Origin: Aphelenchoides besseyi | Taxonomy: Eukaryota; Nematoda; Chromadorea; Rhabditida; Aphelenchoididae | Direction: 5' to 3' | Assembly: GCA_024699855.1 (NCBI GenBank) | Contig: JAMPIQ010000001.1 | Coordinates: 7,130,001 to 7,194,000, forward strand | Length of the DNA: 64,000 bases | Shown here: one piece after another, positions 1 to 11,271 of the stretch | How the letters are laid out: each line of letters begins with the position of its first letter | Numbering within the stretch: the first letter of the stretch is position 1 | Notes under the pieces: model-generated | What the model was told of the DNA's origin: nothing | The model's database searches: none | What the model saw: the letters and a program-made list of their open reading frames with translations, nothing else | Translations under genes and position numbers: made by a program

Positions 1-704
1 CTTCTGTTATTGCATCTTCATGTGGTCTTACTGCATTTCCATTTAGTCTAATTGAATCAAATGATAATCAACACAGTCAATTCGTTATTTGAAGTTTCAG
101 TAATACAACCGCATTAAACCAAGACGCACCTTTTTTTACACTAATACAACAACAAAGACACCTTCTACCCGGGGAATTCCCGTTGCATCTTGAGAACTGA
201 GCAACGTCAAACGTCAACACTCATTTCGAACATTTGCAGAAATTCGTCACGAATTCTGACATTTGTAAAGTTGACATCTGAAAACTGAGCAATGGCGATA
301 AATCACGTTCGTTCGCAAGAACAAAATATAATTATGACTTCAACGGATTGTATGTGAAAACAAGGAAAAATGGCAAATCAGTGGATATCGCTCACTCATT
401 TGTTACTTTGTCAAAGATGTTTTACAACCTACAGAATCCGCAAAGCTTCCTAGGATTCGTTGTAGACCAATTGACGTAAAACTCAACGAATTTCTACGTA
501 GTAAACAAAGCTTATGAAGTCGTTAAGTAATTGGGTGAATTTTATTCAAATTTAACATCGATTCAATGGCTTCAGATTTACTGGAATAAATGGGGAATGG
601 GAGAGCAGTAAAAACCAAATGAGCGGTCCACAAACAACACGGAAACGACAAACCCGGAGCTTGTGGCCATGATCGTCATTGAATCTTCTGATTTGTAATG
701 ATGA
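1..704. other. No gene recognised (3' flank of stomatin gene)
   Basis: AT-rich sequence with no convincing exon on either strand. A short motif of the form GAxAACTGAGCAA occurs near 191 and again near 280. The stretch is probably 3' flank and intergenic DNA beyond the minus-strand stomatin gene, and the window edge may cut off another gene. Confidence 0.5.
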
Positions 705-1962
705 TTACAAACGTTGTTGAATGGCTCGAACCAATTCGATGGGTATTGGAATGACAATCGTTTTGTTCTTCTCGCTACTGAAACGCTTTTAATCTCAAAG
801 CAAACAATCGACACATTCACTCACCTGACATTAATGAGTGTTTGCAAATACCGAAGTTGAATTGCTGTCGGTGATTGTGCAATGATTTTGGCTGCTTCGC
901 TCAACGATCGTGCAGCTTTTTGCTCTCCACTTGCGGCGATCACTAAACAAAAACTTTCGTTTAATCAGACTCATTCACGTACCTTTTGCTCGTGCATCTC
1001 GACTTGCTCTAAAATATATGAACATTAAAACCACACAACATTACTTCTATCTTCTTCAACAACATTACATCACGTAAATTTCAATTGCAAACGCTTGTTA
1101 TTTGAAGTAATTCGAAAGTTTGATCACCGGATTTGTACTCCTATCGTCAAAACAAGTTCTTACTCGGCCTCTGAAGCCATTGCTTTCTGCAACTCTACTG
1201 GCATTCTCAAATCTTTAATTTCGATTCGTTCTACTTTCACACCCCTAAAAGTAAAATAAGAACGATTAACGTAATTTGATACCATGGATAGGTTGCCATA
1301 TCTAGAGTCTCTTGTATTTCTAGTGAAATCGAGTCACGATCCGAAAGCGTCTGACTTAAGGTTTTCGTGCCGAGTATGTTGCGAAGCGTTGTCTGCGCTA
1401 GCAACTGAAGTCCTTTTGTCTGTTAATTTTCTTCTTCACAACTCACTTTTGTCGAACGAGACGAATCCTCGACGTTGGTAACACTGATCGTAGCATTTGA
1501 AATTCGAAAATACACGACCACTTCCACTTTTATAGTCACACTGTCTTTGGATAAGATTTCTTGAAGCGGAATATCGAACGACAGTACTCGCAAATCGATT
1601 ATCCGACATGAATCAGTTAACGGATTCAATAAAACTAATCCGGGACCGCGTGTACCTCCTTTTAGAAGTCTTCCAAGTCGAAAGATTACTGCTCTTTCGT
1701 ATTCGTTTACAATCTAATATAACAATTACAGGCGATAGTAAAGTCAAACCTTAACACAGAAGAAAGCACTAATTGGCAATGTGAAGAAAATGAAGACAAC
1801 ACTGAAGAAACTCAGCAAATACCCACAAATATCGAGCGTTCCAGCGACAGATTGATCGTGGAAGAACGTTGGGTCGTGACCAGTTGGAACGGTCTTCCAG
1901 CCGTGTCTCGAAGGTTGAGTTTTCAATCGAGGTCCCGAGCCTTTACTGCCGCCTTGAAGCAT
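705..1962 (-). CDS. Stomatin / prohibitin-homology (PHB) domain membrane protein
   Basis: Stomatins are integral monotopic membrane scaffolds that oligomerise at the inner leaflet and modulate ion channels. Spliced by eye, the order is: a hydrophilic N-terminus, a hydrophobic hairpin (GYLLSFFSVVFIFFTLPIS), then the PHB start (NEYERAVIFRLGRL, GPGLVLLNP). The PHB core follows (SKDSVTIKVEVVVYFRI) with LLAQTTLRNILG, GVKVERIEIKDLRMP and the C-terminal helix (ARAKVIAASGEQ...LQLRYLQTL-type, here IQLRYLQTL). The protein ends after IPIPIELV. All are diagnostic stomatin blocks in order. At least five introns are needed. The chosen ATG opens the membrane-anchor exon; two earlier out-of-frame ATGs lie just upstream but would be removed if trans-splicing uses the TTTAG near 2003. 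Which nematode stomatin paralogue (sto, unc-1 or mec-2 type) this is cannot be decided. Confidence 0.9.
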
Positions 1963-3212
1963 TTCGATTTGGACATAACGATTATAAGCTCATGTTTCTA
2001 AACGAAACTGATGAACACGTGGTGGTCAGTGGTCGAACGTTGCGAGGAATTAAACGCAATTAAATGGACGTAAGCAGAGGTTGAAATTCGTGAGATTAAG
2101 CGAAATAGACGGAACTTGGACATCTGCAACTTTAATGCAACTCATGGTCACTCCGCCCGCATCTGGAGCTCAATGACAAATGAAATTATTTCGGAATCTC
2201 GTTCAAAAAGTCAAAGCAAATTTTAGTTAAGAGACTTCACTCTGAAAGTAAAAACTGGACAATTCAGTTAGTTTTTTCTCAACAAATCGTGTTCCAAAGA
2301 CCTATTAAATTGTCAATCGTTTCTCAACCAAGCATCTTCACTAGTCTACGACTCAAAAAAAGGACCTTAGCGCTCCTGTTGGTTTCTGAAACTCAGCAGG
2401 AGACAAGGACGAAACGTAATGAGCGTAAATTGTGTGGAAATGCCCTCGAAGCGTCTGATTGAATTTCAACGCTATTCAACAACGAGTATGAAGAGCCGTT
2501 TAATGTCGCGTCTCGATTGTCGTGAAATCAAATTTCGAACGGAAATGTGCAACATACGTTTGTTAAGAAGTTTTGCGGTGAAAAGGAAGTTGATTGTACA
2601 AAAGAAACTAAAAAGCGAAATTCGAATTCAAATGTGAAACTGCGAATCGAGTTTATGTTCCACGAAACCGAGAGCATACGATTAGATTTTCTCCACTAAG
2701 TGGCAGCTTCTGCAACAAGATTAACACCAACCGAAATTTCATAAACAAAATTTCCGCCAATCTGCTCGTCCTCGCAAATTTGTGAACCAGATGCTCGGAC
2801 ATCAGTCAGCCTGTGTTTCCCACGCGACGTCAAGAAATCGAAAGACGATTTATATTGCTGAAAACACTTCGAAAAAAGGCAAACAACTGAAACGTGTTGT
2901 GCGAATTAAGAACCTTCTTATTCTTAGCGAATATGTTTCTCCGAGATGTAAGAGCGCATTTGTAACAGTACTTAAACAACGGAAATTGGCTCCTCTTCTT
3001 ATCTCACGACCACTTTTCACGCTCCATTATTTCGGCACCTTCGACCAACTTCTCGAATTTCCGTTGTTTCGGAGGTCACGCGAAGTGAATTTAGATGTCA
3101 AACGTGGCTTTTGATCGTTTTATGCATTCGGTTTAGTTTTTATCGTTTCTGTTTGCATTAGAGTACAATTCACATCTCAAAAGTCCGATGGTACCACATT
3201 TTACAGTAATAG
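1963..3212. other. Intergenic, no recognised gene
   Basis: This lies between the stomatin start and the CC2D2A stop codon. Two plus-strand ORFs (2419-2637, 72 codons, and 2782-3114, 110 codons) are lysine/arginine-rich. They show no recognisable domain, signal peptide or flanking splice pattern. I see no evidence that they are expressed. Confidence 0.4.
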
Positions 3213-6200
3213 CTAAGTTGAGGTAGTGAGCACAGCAATAGCTAATGAACAGGAGACGATGTTATTAAAAAAGGGCTGAATGTGAACAGCAAAAGCGAAC
3301 TGAGCCAATGGATTCGCATTCACGTGCATCTGCGTACTCAAAATATCCGAAACCAATTGACTTTTCGTTGTATACGCTCTTTGCAAGGCCAAAGCCGTAA
3401 AATCGTACGGGATTCCAAGTTGCGAAAATTTGTGTTTTACATTTGCCGGTCGTTGTTCCTCTACGGTTTCGTTCAGTTCGGTTAACAGTTCGCGTAAAGC
3501 TCTAGAAACACGAACCTAAAACTCGTCGTTTGGAGCACTCACCGTGATGCCAAGACATTCCACTGTGGAACTGAAAAACCGAATCATATCAATTTTATGT
3601 CAAAAAACTTACTTCCATAAGGTCGACTTTGATCGAACTGCACTCGAATTTCTCGTTCTAATCCTGTTCTCAGTTCCATAACAAGATCATCGGCTACATC
3701 CTTATAAACGATAGTGCCCTTTTGAACGGAACTGAAGTTAGCTGCCCTTTTGTCCGCAAAAAGCGGATCCCAATGTCCTTTTCGCTAAAGACGCACAGCC
3801 GATTATCCACTTGTTGTTAAGAGCAAACCGTAAAGTTGAAGTCCATTTGTGCCGGATGAGCAGTCGGCTGGATATTTGCGTACACGTTCGTGGGAGTTAT
3901 CACAGTTCCGATTTGAAAAAGTGGACAAGTTGGATCGTCAAGGAAGTAACTTTGGGCGTCACATGGATTAACCAAAAACGTTGGATGACTCTCTATTTCC
4001 ACTAACACATACGCCGCATTTGCACCTTCAGGCAAAGCACGACCCAAAACCAAAGCCACGTTGTACCCCAAACCAAGTAGCCAAGTCGCCAACAAGAGCG
4101 CATGCTCTTCAACACTTCCACAGCCGATAGTTAAAACCTGAGAATAATTTTTGCGAGAGTTAAGATCTAGATACCTGATCCACAGTCATCCAAATATCAG
4201 TTGAATGCGCAGAAACAATCGGATGGCTAACAAGTGGAACACAACTGACGATTCGAGCAGCAAAATTGCAGCCTCTAAGTGCATCAACAGTCGCACGTTC
4301 ACGTAGCAACTGTGGTGGAGAGATAGCTTGTGTATATCTGTAAACTATTACTATGACTCATCAGTAATACAATTGTTAACCGAGTGGTCAACGTTGCTTT
4401 TCCATTTGTGTCGGAAACTAGTGCACGAAAAAGTCGATCCGGAAATCGATTGGTGCATCTTGTTTGCCACTTGTGAGATTCTCTGGTAATCTAAAACATC
4501 TCATACATCAGAGATTAATATTGTTGCTTACTTCAACGCTCTCACCACCATCGAAAAAAGCTTCGTTTAATCGTAACTGTGGTGGTTGCATCAACGGATC
4601 ACTAGTTATCAAAAGTTTCAATTGTGATCGTTTTTCGAATCCTCTGGAACAAAAATAACAACGAAAAAAGATCTACTCACTTGTAATCAGTGTAGAACGA
4701 CGGTTTCTCAATGAACATCACTCCATCGACTTTACCGAACGCATAAACCGTCGAGAAAGGAATCAGAACGTGACCAAGAAAACGATTTTCTATTTGCTCG
4801 TGAATCGTATTCATCTCCCGGTTATCGAAATCAAGACCAGACAACTGGCGATCGTATAATCGCAACTCAAAATGATCATCAACATTTGCCCAATTATCAA
4901 AGTCGTGATCTCGCTCAATCTCCAGAATGATCGTTTGCTGCCAATTCGCGTATCGACCTCCAACCGTATTCGTCTGAGCATGTTGTTTCTGAAAGCCAAG
5001 TTGAAATATGTTCAGAAGTCACAATCACCCGAAAAACAACGTCCACGAAAATGTTCGTTGGTTCTCCATTGATCTTTTCTGGCAAATTCGTTGCCGACTG
5101 AACATTAATGATGATTTTGCAACGATTGTGTCGAGAACTTCCGCTTTTTGCTCGTTGTTGACTTCTCATTGGTTTTAGTTTGCGAGACATATCCGGTGGT
5201 TGAAACAAAGCACCGAAGAAGCCGAATAACGGGAGACTGTCTTCACGTACCACGTCGTTGTATGATTTGGTTTTTCGACGTGAAGTGGCCGATTCAACCA
5301 ACTGTTTCCTAAAACTAGTCGATTGTTGAGCATAATCCAACAAAAAACTACCGGACGTTGATTGCGTACTGACAAGCCAACTCATGTAAGGCATCGAGTC
5401 CCGAGTCGGCTCCAATCGACACTCCGAATTCGTCTGTTCGCCATTCATCAGTCAGAAATGTGTTGTCCAATTCGTTCGTAAACAATCCAATACGCAAATC
5501 TAATCCACGAGTTGCATAGTGACGATTAACAAATCGACGTTCCAGGACTTGTAAACGAACATCGTCATCTACATCGGCGTCCAGTTGAGTTTCAAGTGGA
5601 ATAAGCGAAAAGGATGTTTGGCTGATTGTTGCTTCCTTCTAAATGCAAAAGTTCAAGAATTCAATTGTACTCCAGAGTTTACCTGTTCATTTTCGTGTAA
5701 CCAATTGGCATCTGCTTCGAACCAAACCGCATTACAAAACACACGACCGTGTAAGTGCGGCGATCGAGTTGATTCTCCGCAACCAATGCTGTTTTTAAAA
5801 CTAAAGACAAGAATCTGTTGCAAGATTGCGTTTATCTTACGGTGAAATAACAATTTCCGATGCAAATTCCATTGGCTCAAGTGCCGGTGTAACGGTAGTC
5901 ATTCCCGACTGAAAAGGAACGTAGACGACGGCAAGATCTCGCCATGCATCCCGATCAAATCGCTCACTAACAACCAAACGAACGGCTTCTGGTCGTTCAT
6001 ATACTCGCAGTGAATAGACCTGAGCAAAACGAGCAGTGAAGTCGGCTTGCAATTGGACATCTTCGGTCTTACAAACAAAAATATCGTTGAAATAAAGTTG
6101 AACTCGGATTCGACACTTCCCAATCGCTTTCCTTCTTTCTTCATCCAAACTTCGAAGTTGTTCTTGTACATTGCGGCGTTGAGACAACACACGAGAAACA

Positions 6201-8170
6201 CGATCGCGTGTCGTAGACTCCGGTTTTTCGGGTTTTGTGTGAATTCGTTTCAACAAATAAGTGGCCATTGAGAACGGACGTCCGGACTCATCTTCTGCTG
6301 CTTCAGCGTTAATTCGCTCCAAGCGATATACGAAAGTGTCAGTTCCGCTGTTGTGTCTCAGTTGTTCCAAAGTTTCGTATGATTTCTCCATTAAACTTGC
6401 AACCTTCGGAAGATCCTCTCGAAGAGCATCAATTCGATTTCCAATCTCAAGCATCGTATCACTTAACCTAAAATTCGACAGTTTATTTGGGATCTCCGTT
6501 GTACTTACCGTTGTTGTTCTTCTTTGCCGACAATTTCAAATTCCAATCGCTGCTTAATTGTCGCATATTCGTGCCACGCAGTTGCCGCTTCCTCACACAA
6601 AAGAACGTAATCAGAATGCAATGAGCGTAAACGTCGAGCTGCAGCGTCTTCGGCACCAAACAACCAGTGATGATCGAATTCGATTTGATTCAAATCGACG
6701 GTCAGTTGAAAGTAACGAGATGGTCGGGCGCCGTGAGCAATCCAATCGTTCCAATGAACTGGTGCACCGTATGTTATAAGACCGTAATCTTCGTCGTCTT
6801 CTCGAACCAACCGCTCAATTTGATGAGTAACCATTTTGTTTCCCAGTCCATAAATACCGTCAGCTGCCGACGCAAAACGATCTCCATGTCGACTCAATAG
6901 AAGCCGGAAATCTCGTTCACCACGATTCAGAAATCTTCTGTTGGTCGATCTGTAATTTACGTACATTTGTTAATTTGCATAATCCTTAGATTCATTTTCA
7001 GTTTGCGCTTTTTTGTTTGGTTGAACGTGCTCAACACCAGAAACTGTCGCTCTTAATTGCTTGTCTTCTACTCTTGGTTACGTCATGCTTCAATATTTGA
7101 TTCTTGGTTTGCTCGTGGCCGAAATCTATCGTCTCCTTCAAATTCCTGATGTTCCTGCTTACACCATACCAGCAGCTCCAAATCAAAATGCATCTGTCAA
7201 AGAAGAATCAGTACGCAAGTGATCTTTCCGTTTTCGTCTGTCAATCGATGTTCGTCGACATTCAATAAACTTTTTACTGTCAACTTCTAGTTTTCTAGTA
7301 AAAATAATTGAAACGCATACCTTTGTACAGGATCTTCTATTGTTTCGCTATTCAATGGTCGATGGACTGTAAGTAGGGCGGCAAAATCGGATCGTTGTTT
7401 GTCGGTGCTTTTCGGTTTTGTGAAAACAACCAGAGGCCCAGAAATTGGCGGTTGATCAGGTGCTGTAGTGGAAACGCCGTAAAAAAAGGTCTGCTGAATA
7501 TGCTCCGGTATTTCATTGGCTTGTTCTCGTTTCGTGTATTTTGCTCCAATCTAAAGAGAATAGAAATTAACATTAGCAGGCAGATTTAGACCTGAAGTGA
7601 GTACTCGAGTTTTCGATCGGCTGCCTCAAAATCGTCGGGATTGAACGGAGCTTCGGCATTCTGAAGTGTTTGACTTCGCAACAAACGCTTCGCCAATTGA
7701 ACGGATCCACGTTTTTTATCGACGAGTGATCGGGCATGTTGACGGACTCGCTGACGAATCATCAGCGACGTATCTGCTGACATGGTTGTTCGTTTCGAAG
7801 ACTTGGAACTAATAGACGAAGAATCGAAGCTAAAGAAGACAAATTTGCGAGAATCTTATTCACACACCTTTTGGAGTGCATAAGTGGAAGATCACTCGAG
7901 GGTGAAAGCAAACCGCTTGGAGACATTGCGCTAACTGGTTCACTGTACGCTGGAGAACGCTGAACCGAAGGAAATAGTTTAGTCGCTAAATTTGAAACTC
8001 ACATCACCGCCAATGCTTTCAGGTGGAGAGAATATTTTGACGTCCGTTGATTCACGACTTGCAATAACCGTTGGATCCTCGGCCCAACGAGTTTGCGGTG
8101 TGCGATCTGCTGGTGCGAGCAGTTTAGGATCATTGTTGAACGGTTTTATAAGCTCAATTTCGTCGGACAT
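3213..8170 (-). CDS. CC2D2A: CC2D2A / MKS-6: ciliary transition-zone protein
   Basis: CC2D2A is a core MKS-module component of the ciliary transition zone. The N-terminal half is family-variable (MSDEIELIKPF start at 8170). A coiled-coil segment near 6.4-6.5 kb leads into a C2-type domain (CRIRVQLYFND, FAQVYSLRVYERPEAVRLVV, 5.9-6.1 kb). The C-terminal transglutaminase-like domain is unmistakable: GCGSVEEHALLLATWLLGLG, LGRALPEGANAAYVL, LVNPCDAQSYF, CPLFQIGTVI (3.8-4.15 kb). The family C-terminus follows (RKGHWDPLF, AQFAFAVHIQPF). I traced the last exons as 3613-3788, about 3544-3572, then the final exon to the stop at 3213. At least fifteen small introns are required, so internal boundaries are approximate. 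The 371-nt intron at 6950-7320 hosts a plus-strand ORF. It is divergently paired with MRPS6. In a nematode it would serve sensory cilia. Confidence 0.93.
7085..7222 (+). CDS. Nested single-exon micro-gene: 45-aa single-pass membrane protein
   Basis: This lies on the strand opposite CC2D2A, wholly inside its intron 6950-7320. The 45-codon ORF starts MLQYLILGLLVAEIYRLLQI, a hydrophobic helix, followed by a Pro/Ala-rich and then charged tail ending ESVRK. Three signals argue for a real transcript. A TTTTCAG acceptor ends at 7001. No ATG occurs between it and 7085, so this is the first start codon. AATAAA lies at 7264-7269, 40 bases past the stop. This is the layout of an SL-trans-spliced, intronless mini-gene. 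I do not recognise the family, and no function is proposed. The alternative is chance open sequence within an unusually long intron. Confidence 0.5.
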   Translation: MLQYLILGLLVAEIYRLLQIPDVPAYTIPAAPNQNASVKEESVRK

Positions 8171-8355
8171 TTTAGTCAGGCATGTAATTGACCAACATCA
8201 ACCGGTCACTTGGTTTTGGAAAGAAGTTGCCAGGCAACTGTAACAACGAACAGATGACCAAACGAAGGTCGGGAACAATTGACTCTTTTTATTGTGATTT
8301 GAAGATATTTTGTTATTTACACTTGCGATCTAGGTGCTGATAATATTGTTGCAAA
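8171..8355. promoter_or_regulatory. Shared divergent promoter region CC2D2A / MRPS6
   Basis: Only 185 bases separate the two start codons on opposite strands, so both promoters or outrons must lie here. No TATA box was recognised. Confidence 0.55.
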
Positions 8356-8978
8356 ATGCCGCTTTATGAGATGACACTGATAACGCGATCGCTGAGTAGA
8401 GTAAGTTCGTTGACCATATGATTTTCGTTGATTCGTGGAATTGTTATAGAACGATTTGTTTACAACTTTGAAACGCGCCGCAACACTTCTTTTGGATCAT
8501 GGTGCTGTGATTGAGAGTTTTCAAAGTCTGGGACACAAAGATTTGCCGTATAAACGAAACACAAGACTGACGAAAGATCCTGTCTACGCATCAAAGTAAA
8601 TTCACTCGTTGATTGCCGTCTTTAATTCTGTTTCAGTTATTTTCTGATCAACAGTTACATGTCGATCAAAACGATGAACGACGTTCAGAAGGTTCTGGTC
8701 AACGACAAAGACCTTGTGAGTTTGCAAACAGACTTTGAATGATGAGACTTTTGTTTTAGCTTTACAGTCACGCGGTTTACAACAACCTTCCCGAAGCGAA
8801 ACCCGAGGAATGTAATTTGGCCGAAATGCTTCAACCGCCAGCTTATCGTCAATCGGTCGAGGATTTGCGATTGAATCAACGACTCGGACATTTCACGCGA
8901 ATGAAAATCTTCAAACGTACGGAACGAGAATGGAGATCGATTCCCAAGTCGTACACAATTGCGCCGCCACGAAAATAG
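8356..8978 (+). CDS. MRPS6: Mitochondrial small ribosomal subunit protein bS6m
   Basis: The bS6 family binds 16S/12S rRNA with S18 in the mitoribosomal small subunit. Four exons were spliced: 8356-8400, 8450-8595, 8637-8715 and 8760-8978. The product begins MPLYEMTLITRSLSR. It contains LLLDHGAVIESFQSLGHKDL, then LPYKRNTR and NYFLINSYMSIKTMNDVQKV, matching the S6 fold blocks (E-L-x-L-I, G-x-x-LPY, Y-F-L-x-x-Y). A lysine/arginine-rich C-terminal extension ends APPRK. Length (about 160 codons) fits animal MRPS6. It is the first gene of a four-gene plus-strand run. AATAAA at 9001-9006 is its likely polyadenylation signal. Confidence 0.93.
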
Positions 8979-9000
8979 GTCTTGTTAGGTTTACGTTTGC

Positions 9001-9006
9001 AATAAA
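9001..9006 (+). terminator. Polyadenylation signal AATAAA (MRPS6)
   Basis: AATAAA lies 22 bases after the MRPS6 stop. It is followed by a TTGGTTCAG acceptor-like site near 9031-9039, upstream of the CHMP6 start. Confidence 0.5.
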
Positions 9007-9104
9007 CGAATTATTCACGACCTTGTATTCGATTGGTTCAGTGTTGTATACGCATTGTTATTTTGATTGTAAACCCGTATTTGTTCTTATTGCCTTTGTT
9101 TCTG

Positions 9105-9868
9105 ATGGGTCAATTGTTTGCCAAACCGAAACCCAAATCACGACTTACGGAACAAGATCGAGCGCTAATGGTAAGCCCAATACCGCATATTCGAACTGTT
9201 TTTTAGTCTCTGAAAATTGAACGTGACAACCTTCAAAAGGCCTACAAACGACACGAACAAGAAATAGAGCGACATAGAGAAATGGCTAAAGAGCTTCTAC
9301 ACAAAGATCGAAAAGAGTAAGTGGTTTTATTGATCCGTAAAGGAATGGCTGCTGTTTAGTCGTGCACTATTATTGTTGAAAAGAAAGAAGTTTGGAGAAG
9401 CTATGATGAAGAGAATCGATAACAATCTTCAGCAAGTTTACACGATGATCGCGAACATCGAGACCGCTGTAATGAACAAAGAGCTCTTCGAAACGTTGCA
9501 AGAGGGCAACAAAGCATTGACAACATTGAATAACGTTAGTTTCGGTTTACACATTCGTGTCTAATTTGTGATTATAGGCCTTTTCGCTCGAAGACATCGA
9601 AAAGATCATGGAGGACACCGCTGAAGCAGCCGAATATCAACAAGTAGGTTGCAAAGTTTAATTCATTTGACATTCGTATTCTCAGGAAATTGCGAACATT
9701 CTCACCGGTCAACTTACGGACGCCGAGCAAGAGGATGTCGAAGAGGAGTTCGAAAATTTGGTTCACGCCGAGTTGCCCGAAGTTCCACAAGACGAATTGG
9801 AAGCCATCAAATCGTCAGCTCGTATTCCGACAAAGCAGAAAGAACGAGTTGCCCTTGCGGCTTCTTGA
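9105..9868 (+). CDS. CHMP6: ESCRT-III subunit CHMP6 / VPS20
   Basis: CHMP6/VPS20 links ESCRT-II to ESCRT-III assembly on endosomes. Five exons encode a protein starting MGQLFAKPKPKSRLTEQDRA, the N-myristoylation motif and basic first helix typical of CHMP6 (MGNLF...TEQDKA in animals). Further blocks are KELLHKDRKDRALLLLKRKK, VMNKELFETLQEGN, LNNAFSLEDIEKIMEDT and the acidic C-terminus with EDVEEEFENL. Next comes ELPEVPQDE, resembling a MIM2-type proline motif. The end, RVALAAS, is close to the family ending (AELVAAS). The gene starts 126 bases after MRPS6, and AATAAA lies at 9985-9990. About 200 residues, full length for the family. Confidence 0.95.
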
Positions 9869-9984
9869 GGATATCATCTATGGTTCATAAAATTAAGCGA
9901 TTCGGTTTCTAATTCAACGCTGTGATGTTTGAAATTTAATTATTTGTACCATCAATGTCTTGTAAAATTTGAACATACGAAGCG

Positions 9985-9990
9985 AATAAA
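9985..9990 (+). terminator. Polyadenylation signal AATAAA (CHMP6)
   Basis: AATAAA lies 116 bases downstream of the CHMP6 stop and upstream of the XPA trans-splice candidate. Confidence 0.5.
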
Positions 9991-10079
9991 AAGTGTGCTC
10001 AATGGTCGGGTGTGTTTCTCTTTCTGTTATTTTCCATCACTTTATTACCTTGCGCAAATCGTGGCTATTTAGCAAAGGG

Positions 10080-10085
10080 TTTTAG
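10080..10085 (+). promoter_or_regulatory. Candidate trans-splice acceptor before XPA
   Basis: TTTTAG lies 16 bases upstream of the XPA start codon with no intervening ATG. This is the position expected of a spliced-leader acceptor for a downstream operon gene. Confidence 0.45.
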
Positions 10086-10101
10086 CTGGTTAACATACGA
10101 A

Positions 10102-11020
10102 ATGCCTCCGAAACGTCGTGTCATGAACGAAATTCCGATTGTTGAGAAGTTATACAAGTGAGAAAGAAAAGAAACGAGCAATCAAGTTCACTTGTTTGTA
10201 GGAAAAATCAAGAAGATTACAACGCCGCTGGTGGATTCGATGCGGAAGACGATTACACCGAAGAACGACGAGCTCGAATTGCTGAGATGGCACAGAAGAG
10301 TAAGTGTACCGAAACAAATTGTTTATAAACTATTGGTTCAGAACGTGATCGTGAAGCACAGGTCGGAAAGAGACCGGACGACTGCGTCGATTGTGAGCGT
10401 CCGTTGATCGAATCATTTCTTTGGGATTCGTATAATCACCCGGTATGTAACGATTGTCGGTATGTCTATTAATTCTGATGCATTGACGACCTCTTACAGG
10501 AAGAACGACAACACAAAGTACAAGATGATCTCTCGGACGAATGCAAAGAAGGACTACGTGTTGAAAGACGAGGATTTAGATATTCGACGTCCAATTTTGC
10601 GTTACATTTCCAAGAAGAATCCGAACAATCCACGTTATGGAGACATGAAACTCTACTTGGAGTTACAGGTAACAACCAAAAATAAACAATTGTTTATCGT
10701 TGAATTTAGATTCGTGAGCGTGCCACTGTTGTTCATGGATCGTTGGAGATTCTCGAGGACACGAAAGAAATGCGTCAAGAAAAGAAAGAAGAAATGGCGT
10801 CCAAACGCTACGAAAACAAAATCAAGAAGTTGCAACGTGAAGTAAGTTGTTTGAAGAAGAAAATTTGTAATAAACTGAATTGCAGATGCGTGCCGATATC
10901 AAATTGGATGACAATGCAGTTCATGAACACGAATTTGGACCTGAAAAACACGTGTCTGGTTGCGATTACGAGCAAGTTTGCAAGACATGTGGTTTCGTCA
11001 ACGTTTACGAAAAGTTTTAA
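10102..11020 (+). CDS. XPA: Nucleotide-excision repair damage-verification protein XPA
   Basis: XPA scaffolds RPA, TFIIH and ERCC1-XPF at damaged DNA. The spliced product has the short acidic GGF segment (AAGGFDAEDDY). The C4 zinc finger follows with spacing C-x2-C-x17-C-x2-C (DDCVDCERPLIESFLWDSY...VCNDCRK). The DNA-binding core is clear: SRTNAKKDYVLKDEDLD, RYISKKNPNNPRYGDMKLYL and the long basic helix (EKKEEMASKRYENKIKKLQR). The C-terminal HEHEFGPE...CKTCGFVNVYEKF block, which in the family carries TFIIH-binding residues, is also present. Six or so exons. One junction splits the second CxxC codon pair (donor after ATTGTCG near 10459). The stop is followed, 251 bases on, by PMS2, another repair gene in the same orientation. 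Confidence 0.96.
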
Positions 11021-11271
11021 CTTCCAACAAATGAATTTGGTATCTTGTGATTAATCGAAGAATTTGGATCTCGACTACGAATGTATTCTCTATTTCAATT
11101 GGACGTTCTCTTTATCTTTGCTGTACATTGTTGCCTGTTTTCATTTACTTACGCGTTTTACTCGTCATAAAACTTCGATACATGGAATATGACGTTTATT
11201 TGTCGTTTGGTTTTTTCCCAGTTATCTTATGCTTTCCAACTTTCATTTCGTAAGTTTGGTTTTCTAAGATC

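Noticed and set aside
2782..3114. 110-codon plus-strand ORF between stomatin and CC2D2A
   Set aside because: Lys/Arg-rich with no domain, no acceptor upstream and no polyA signal at a fitting distance; it resembles random open sequence.
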